Made by a program: the position numbers and the translations under genes. The notes under the pieces were generated by a model. That model was not told the DNA's origin and did no database searches. It saw only the letters and a program-made list of their open reading frames with translations. A DNA stretch of 64,000 nt, from the NCBI RefSeq assembly GCF_038502225.1, contig NC_091340.1, positions 29,741,579-29,805,578 on the forward strand, in the 5' to 3' direction. This document shows positions 59,382 to 64,000 of the stretch, in pieces. Position 1 is the stretch's first letter. Every line of letters starts with the position of its first letter. Origin of the DNA: Cherax quadricarinatus. Lineage: Eukaryota > Arthropoda > Malacostraca > Decapoda > Parastacidae.

Positions 59382-62300
59382 ATGCCACCTAGACGAGTCA
59401 GACGCCTGGTGTCGGCATATACTTTGCATAACCTACCTAAATTGTCCCTACAGCGTTGTTGGCAAATTGCTCGTTCCATTGGCATTCCCTATAAACGCAC
59501 TCTTACAGCTGCGCAACTGTGTTCACTTATTGCTGACAAACTTATTGAAGAAGAGATGGCACATGAAACTCCTCCCTCTACGGGAGCTGGGGAAAAGACT
59601 CCTATGTTCTCGCATGAGGAAGATGATACACCTACGGAGCAAGATGGTCAGTATAGTGCAGCTGGGTTGTCTCGAGGTGAATCAGCGTCCTTGGCACTTG
59701 AGCTGGCAAAAATCACGCTGGAGCAAACTAGGGAACAGAGAGCATTCGCAAGGGAAGAATTTGATAGGGAAAGAGAAAGGAGGCAGTTTTCGCATTCTGT
59801 AAACGATTTCAGTTTACAAAAAGCAGTACAGCTTGTTCCCCGCTTCAATGAGGCCGAACCAGAGCAATTTTTCGAAAGCTTCGAAAATCAGGCTCGAGCC
59901 TTGAGGTGGCCGGAACAGCACTGGGCAGCGTTGGTTCATACAGCATTATTGGGTAAGGCACAGGAATTTACGTCGGTATTAACTGACGCTGAATTCTCTG
60001 ATTATCAAATAGTGAAGACCACAGTGTTGGGAGCATATACATGTATCCCAGCTAAATATCGTAAGACCTTCAAATTGAACAGGCGGCAGCTTGGTCAATC
60101 CCTGGTGGACTTTGTGAGACAGCAAACCAAAGCTTTTACCAGCTGGTATAAAGCGAGTGGTGTCTCTAACTTTGAGGAGCTGGTGCAGCTTATTCTGATT
60201 GATAACCTGCTGGAGTCTGTGGGACCCGAGGTTCGTGTCTTTCTGCAGGATCGTGACTTAACCACTGCATTGGAGGCAGCCAGGTGGGCTGATACCTTCG
60301 AAACGAACCGCTCCTTGTCCGAGCGGTCCCGTCTCTCTTTTCAACAGTCTGGCGTGAGCAGAGATCGACAACATTGGAGAATGAAGTGCCAGCCGGAGGG
60401 AGAGCGTCTACGTCATCCAACTAAGTCACCTGGTGAGCCACGCTTCTCAACATATGGTCCCCCTGCGGAGAGGCAAACTACTTATGGAGCATCTCGACAA
60501 CAATATCCAGAGAGGCACCAGCCAGAACGACACCACTTGCAACGTCATCAGGGAGTAAAGGGCAAGCCTGTCGTCTGCTTCAGGTGTAATAAAGTAGGTC
60601 ACATCAGTTCCAACTGCCCCCAAAAACCTCAACCCATCGGGAAAATCTCTAATATCCCTAGTAACATGTCCCCTAGAGAAGTAGAAAAAGGTATGGCCCC
60701 TTATTATTGCGAAAGTCTTATTTCCCTTCAGGAAAACTCAGAACCAACTAAAGTAAATACCTTTAGAGATACTGGAGCATATTGCTCACTTGTCAGAGAA
60801 GGAATATTACCCCTTTCAGAGAATACTTCTTTGAATTCCTCAGTTTTATTGGAAGCATTTGGAGGAGCTATATATTCTGTTCCTTTGCATAAAATTTATG
60901 TACAGTGCAAATATTACACTGGGTACTTGACTGTAGGTGTCTCAAAAGGATTTCCCATGAAAAATGCCATGTTATTACTGGGTAATAACATTACTACTGT
61001 TAGTTCGTGTCCTGAACCTATAATGATTAATTCTTCTCCGGTGTTGGCCATAACTCGGGCAACATCCCAAGGGTTGTCTGGAGAGAATGTTGACCTATCC
61101 TTGGACGACTCCGATCTCGGAATAGCCACATTGTTTTACGAGGAAAACTGGCCAGAGCCTCGTAGATCAAGTGAACAGACCCCGATCAAGCCTTCCTATT
61201 CCCAGGTTGCAGGATTGCCAGATGTCTCTGTTTCCATGCCCGAGGGACTGTCCTTCCGGGAGGAACAACGAAAGGACCCTTCTTTAAAATTCGCTTTTGA
61301 GGCAGCCATGGGTAAATCCTCTTTGGGTCATCCAGTCAAGTATGAAGTTAAAAATGATTATTTGGTCTGCACTGAGACTGGTAAGGAGATAGAGGGCCGG
61401 CAATTATACGACAGGTTAGTGGTTCCAACCAAGTATAGACCTCAGATATTAAATATAGCTCATAATACGTCATTAGGAGGTCACTTAGGAATTACAAAAA
61501 CCTTGTATAGAATCACAAAAGAATTTTATTGGCCAAAATTAAAGAAAGATGTGAAGAATCATATTAGGTGTTGCCGAGAATGTCAGCAAGTTGGAAAACC
61601 TGGACATTCCATTAAACCTGCACCTCTCCAACCCATACCTGCTGATGGAGAACCTTTTGCAGATTTAATTATAGATTGTGTAGGTCCACTACCTAAGTCA
61701 AAGTCTGGAAACCAGTATTTATTTACAATTATGGATAAAGTAACCAGATATCCTGAAGCAATCCCTATGCGTAGTATCAATACTAAAGCTATTCTCAAAG
61801 CTTTAACAAAATTCATTTCTTGTTTTGGCATTCCTAAAACTATACAAAGTGATCAAGGTACTAACTTCACTGCCAAAGCATTTAGGGAAGTATTAACTAG
61901 GTTAGGGATAATTCACAACTTATCCACTGCCTATCACCCTCAGTCCCAAGGCGCCTTGGAAAGATTCCACCAAACATTAAAAACAATGATGAGAAGTTTT
62001 TGCATGCACTTTCCGACAGATTGGGATGAATCTCTACCGTTGTTGCTGTTCTCAGTACGAGAGACGGTGCAAGAGTCTACAGGGTATAGTCCGTTTGAGC
62101 TGATCTTTGGGCACAATGTACGAGGTCCTCTTCGGGTGCTCAAAGAAGGATGGATGGGAGAAGACGTAAGCTCAGCACTCTACAACCCGTCTTCAAGGTT
62201 GCAGGTGGCACGTGAGTTAGCCAAGGCTAACCTAAAGACAGCTCAAAGTAAGATGAAACAGAGGTATGACAGAAGTGCACAATTCCGCTCCTTCCATCCA

Positions 62301-63980
62301 GGAGACAAGGTGTTGGTGCAGGAACCTATACCTGGCCACACCTTGAAAGCTAGATTTACGGGACCTATGCAGATAGTAAGTAGATTATCTGATTTAAATT
62401 ATGTGGTAGCTCCCATTGATAAGACCTCAAAAACAAAAACTTACCACATTAATCAAATCAAGGCCTTTCATACACCAGATAAAGTCCCAGTAATGACTCT
62501 GTCCTCTACCTCTGAGGACGACTCTGACTCTTTGCACTCTATCTCTGAAATTAATACTAAACTTTCAAATTCTGTCCTCCTCAAGGATCCTAGCCCGTTA
62601 ATGGATGGATTATCTGAAATACAAGCAACCAATTTAACTGAGCTTCTACAGTCATATCCTAATATTTTTTCGGATGTGCCGAAAAAATGTACGTTAGGTT
62701 ACCATGATGTAGATGTGGGAAAATCTAAACCAATTAAACTCTCCCCCTACAGAGCTAATCCTGAAAAGCAAAGGCTACTTCAGCAGGAAGTAGACTTCTT
62801 GTTAGAACATGGTTTAGTGGAGGAGTCATCTAGTCCATGGGCTTCACCGTGCATCCTAGTAAAAAAGGCTGATGGAGGGTTTCGTATGTGCACAGACTAC
62901 CGTAAAGTGAACGAGGTCACAATTACAGATGCTTACCCTCTTCCTCGTCTGGATGACGTAATTGACTTTGTGGGTAAGGCTACTTTTGTGTCCAAATTAG
63001 ATCTCCTTAAAGGTTACTATCAGGTACCTTTGACAGATAAGGCGAAGGAAATCTCTGCCTTCGTAATTCCAGGAGGTCATTATCAGTATACAGTTACCCC
63101 CTTCGGAATGAAAAATTCCCCCTCTTCATTCCAGAAACTCATCCATCAGGCTATTAAAGGACTTGAAGGCACGGCAGCATACCTAGATGATATTGTTGTG
63201 GTGTCTGATACTTGGGATCAACACCTACTTAGACTTAAAGCTCTGTTTGAGACCTTTAAGAATTCCCAATTAACAGTTAATTTATCTAAATCTTCCTTTG
63301 GCCAGGCCACTGTCACTTTTCTAGGCCATGAAGTAGGTAGTGGTAATGTTGCACCTAAACTTGCTAAAGTTCTTTCGATTAAAGAATATCCAGTTCCTCA
63401 TGATAGGAAATCTCTTCAACGTTTCCTAGGCATGATCGGATTTTACAGAAGATTCTGTAAGAATTTCTCAGATATTGTAGCCCCTCTTACCTCTCTTACC
63501 AGTCATAAAGTTCCCTTTATTTGGACTTCAGATTGTAACACTGCTTTTAATAAAGCAAAAAGATTATTGTGCTCTGCACCCATTCTCCTGTCTCCAGACT
63601 TCTCCAAACCTTTTTCATTACAGGTTGATGCTTGTGAGTCTGGGGTTGGGGCGGTACTATTACAAATCGGGAACAAGGAGCTGCAGCCAATCGCATACTT
63701 TTCAGCCAAGTTCCAGCCACATCAGAGAGCTTACTCTACCATTGAAAAAGAAGCCCTCGCGCTGGTACTGGCTTTGGAGCATTTCGATGTTTATGTGGGC
63801 CAGACATCGCAGGTGGTCACAGTCTACAGTGATCACAACCCGTTAGTCTATCTCCAAGCCATGAAGAATCACAACACAAGGCTTATGCGTTGGACGCTCA
63901 GGCTGCAGCCCTACAACATAAAAATTAAATATATTGCCGGCAAAGAAAATGTGTTGGCAGACTCTTTGTCAAGAGTCTAG
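59382..63980 (+). CDS. Gag-Pol polyprotein, Gmr1-like Ty3/Gypsy (Gag-PR-IN-RT-RH)
   Basis: One uninterrupted frame of 1,532 codons. Gag occupies about 1-440, with a capsid region (ALRWPEQHWAALVHTALLGK) and a CCHC knuckle CFRCNKVGHISSNC near 398-412 that binds RNA. The protease box FRDTGAYCSL has Asp near 463. Integrase has an HHCC finger (His694, GGHLG, CCRECQQ), then core residues Asp765 (LIIDCVGPL), Asp824 (QSDQGTNFT) and Glu860 (ALERFHQ), exactly D,D35E. RT follows, with SKLDLLKGYYQV and YLDD (Asp1269-1270). RNase H carries Asp1416 (QVDACESG), Glu in STIEKEALAL and Asp1484 (YSDHNPLV). Gag and Pol share one frame, so no frameshift signal is needed. All catalytic residues are present, so it is potentially active. 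The first ATG at 59382 fits the leader, and a later start is possible. Confidence 0.9.
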   Translation: MPPRRVRRLVSAYTLHNLPKLSLQRCWQIARSIGIPYKRTLTAAQLCSLIADKLIEEEMAHETPPSTGAGEKTPMFSHEEDDTPTEQDGQYSAAGLSRGESASLALELAKITLEQTREQRAFAREEFDRERERRQFSHSVNDFSLQKAVQLVPRFNEAEPEQFFESFENQARALRWPEQHWAALVHTALLGKAQEFTSVLTDAEFSDYQIVKTTVLGAYTCIPAKYRKTFKLNRRQLGQSLVDFVRQQTKAFTSWYKASGVSNFEELVQLILIDNLLESVGPEVRVFLQDRDLTTALEAARWADTFETNRSLSERSRLSFQQSGVSRDRQHWRMKCQPEGERLRHPTKSPGEPRFSTYGPPAERQTTYGASRQQYPERHQPERHHLQRHQGVKGKPVVCFRCNKVGHISSNCPQKPQPIGKISNIPSNMSPREVEKGMAPYYCESLISLQENSEPTKVNTFRDTGAYCSLVREGILPLSENTSLNSSVLLEAFGGAIYSVPLHKIYVQCKYYTGYLTVGVSKGFPMKNAMLLLGNNITTVSSCPEPIMINSSPVLAITRATSQGLSGENVDLSLDDSDLGIATLFYEENWPEPRRSSEQTPIKPSYSQVAGLPDVSVSMPEGLSFREEQRKDPSLKFAFEAAMGKSSLGHPVKYEVKNDYLVCTETGKEIEGRQLYDRLVVPTKYRPQILNIAHNTSLGGHLGITKTLYRITKEFYWPKLKKDVKNHIRCCRECQQVGKPGHSIKPAPLQPIPADGEPFADLIIDCVGPLPKSKSGNQYLFTIMDKVTRYPEAIPMRSINTKAILKALTKFISCFGIPKTIQSDQGTNFTAKAFREVLTRLGIIHNLSTAYHPQSQGALERFHQTLKTMMRSFCMHFPTDWDESLPLLLFSVRETVQESTGYSPFELIFGHNVRGPLRVLKEGWMGEDVSSALYNPSSRLQVARELAKANLKTAQSKMKQRYDRSAQFRSFHPGDKVLVQEPIPGHTLKARFTGPMQIVSRLSDLNYVVAPIDKTSKTKTYHINQIKAFHTPDKVPVMTLSSTSEDDSDSLHSISEINTKLSNSVLLKDPSPLMDGLSEIQATNLTELLQSYPNIFSDVPKKCTLGYHDVDVGKSKPIKLSPYRANPEKQRLLQQEVDFLLEHGLVEESSSPWASPCILVKKADGGFRMCTDYRKVNEVTITDAYPLPRLDDVIDFVGKATFVSKLDLLKGYYQVPLTDKAKEISAFVIPGGHYQYTVTPFGMKNSPSSFQKLIHQAIKGLEGTAAYLDDIVVVSDTWDQHLLRLKALFETFKNSQLTVNLSKSSFGQATVTFLGHEVGSGNVAPKLAKVLSIKEYPVPHDRKSLQRFLGMIGFYRRFCKNFSDIVAPLTSLTSHKVPFIWTSDCNTAFNKAKRLLCSAPILLSPDFSKPFSLQVDACESGVGAVLLQIGNKELQPIAYFSAKFQPHQRAYSTIEKEALALVLALEHFDVYVGQTSQVVTVYSDHNPLVYLQAMKNHNTRLMRWTLRLQPYNIKIKYIAGKENVLADSLSRV

Positions 63981-64000
63981 TTTAATATTTTATTTAGGTT

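Larger units (their letters stand above)
58631..64000 (+). mobile_element. Gypsy element 2 (Gmr1-like domain order), cut by window end
   Basis: A 5' LTR, about 365 bp of leader (59017-59381, no feature seen beyond the primer site) and an intact gag-pol frame. Its integrase precedes RT, as in element 1, but the protein sequences differ strongly, so the two are separate lineages. The 3' LTR should lie just beyond the right edge. Confidence 0.85.

Overview
The window looks like intergenic, repeat-saturated chromosomal DNA of a decapod crustacean. A freshwater crayfish is my best guess, but the species is not proven from sequence alone. The reasons are a tRNA-derived SINE in head-to-head pairs, very long (AC)n/(AT)n tracts, Penelope-like element (PLE) debris carrying hammerhead-ribozyme-like motifs, two families of jockey/CR1-group LINEs, two Ty3/Gypsy elements with integrase placed before reverse transcriptase, and several kilobase-scale satellites. 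There is no prokaryotic gene organisation. No complete host gene can be supported; two short open segments (8682-8751 + and 17594-17788 -) are the only candidates for host coding exons.

Layout. 0.4-4 kb: SINE, degenerate minisatellites and a 5'-truncated PLE with a GIY-YIG endonuclease end and a ribozyme-like hairpin downstream. 4.5-5.4 kb: a 40-bp satellite. 5.5-7.5 kb: a ribozyme-bearing repeat unit, (TA)n and a minus-strand LINE-B remnant. 8.1-10.1 kb: a region bounded by ~300-bp direct repeats. 10.8-14.7 kb: LINE-B, LINE-A and LINE-B remnants with (AC)n tails. 15.1-17.2 kb: a cluster of inverted, PLE-derived ribozyme units. 18.5-29 kb: three long LINE-B copies followed by a stack of short 5'-truncated LINE-B copies, each ending in (AC)n. 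30.2-32.7 kb: a 27-bp satellite. 32.7-33.9 kb: more PLE-derived palindromes and (AT)n. 34.6-34.9 kb: a second 40-bp satellite. 35.08-43.05 kb: a complete but dead minus-strand Gypsy element with two LTRs and a 5-bp target duplication, itself split by a piggyBac-type MITE. 43.1-45.6 kb: minus-strand LINE-A. 45.7-57.3 kb: two adjacent satellites, the second 9.7 kb long. 57.4-58.6 kb: LINE-B. 58.63 kb to the window end: a Gypsy element with an uninterrupted 1,532-codon gag-pol frame; its 3' LTR lies outside the window.

How the parts relate. LINE-B ends in a GTGAGTACACAC-type tail that appears to seed microsatellites and to serve as a landing site for later LINE-B copies. A 28-bp satellite grew out of LINE-B coding sequence. 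One 40-bp satellite grew out of the 5' part of a dispersed repeat that also received the first Gypsy element. PLE-derived units carry a conserved hairpin that fits a minimal hammerhead core and occur mainly as inverted pairs. Most long open reading frames between 30 and 57 kb are satellite read-throughs, not genes.
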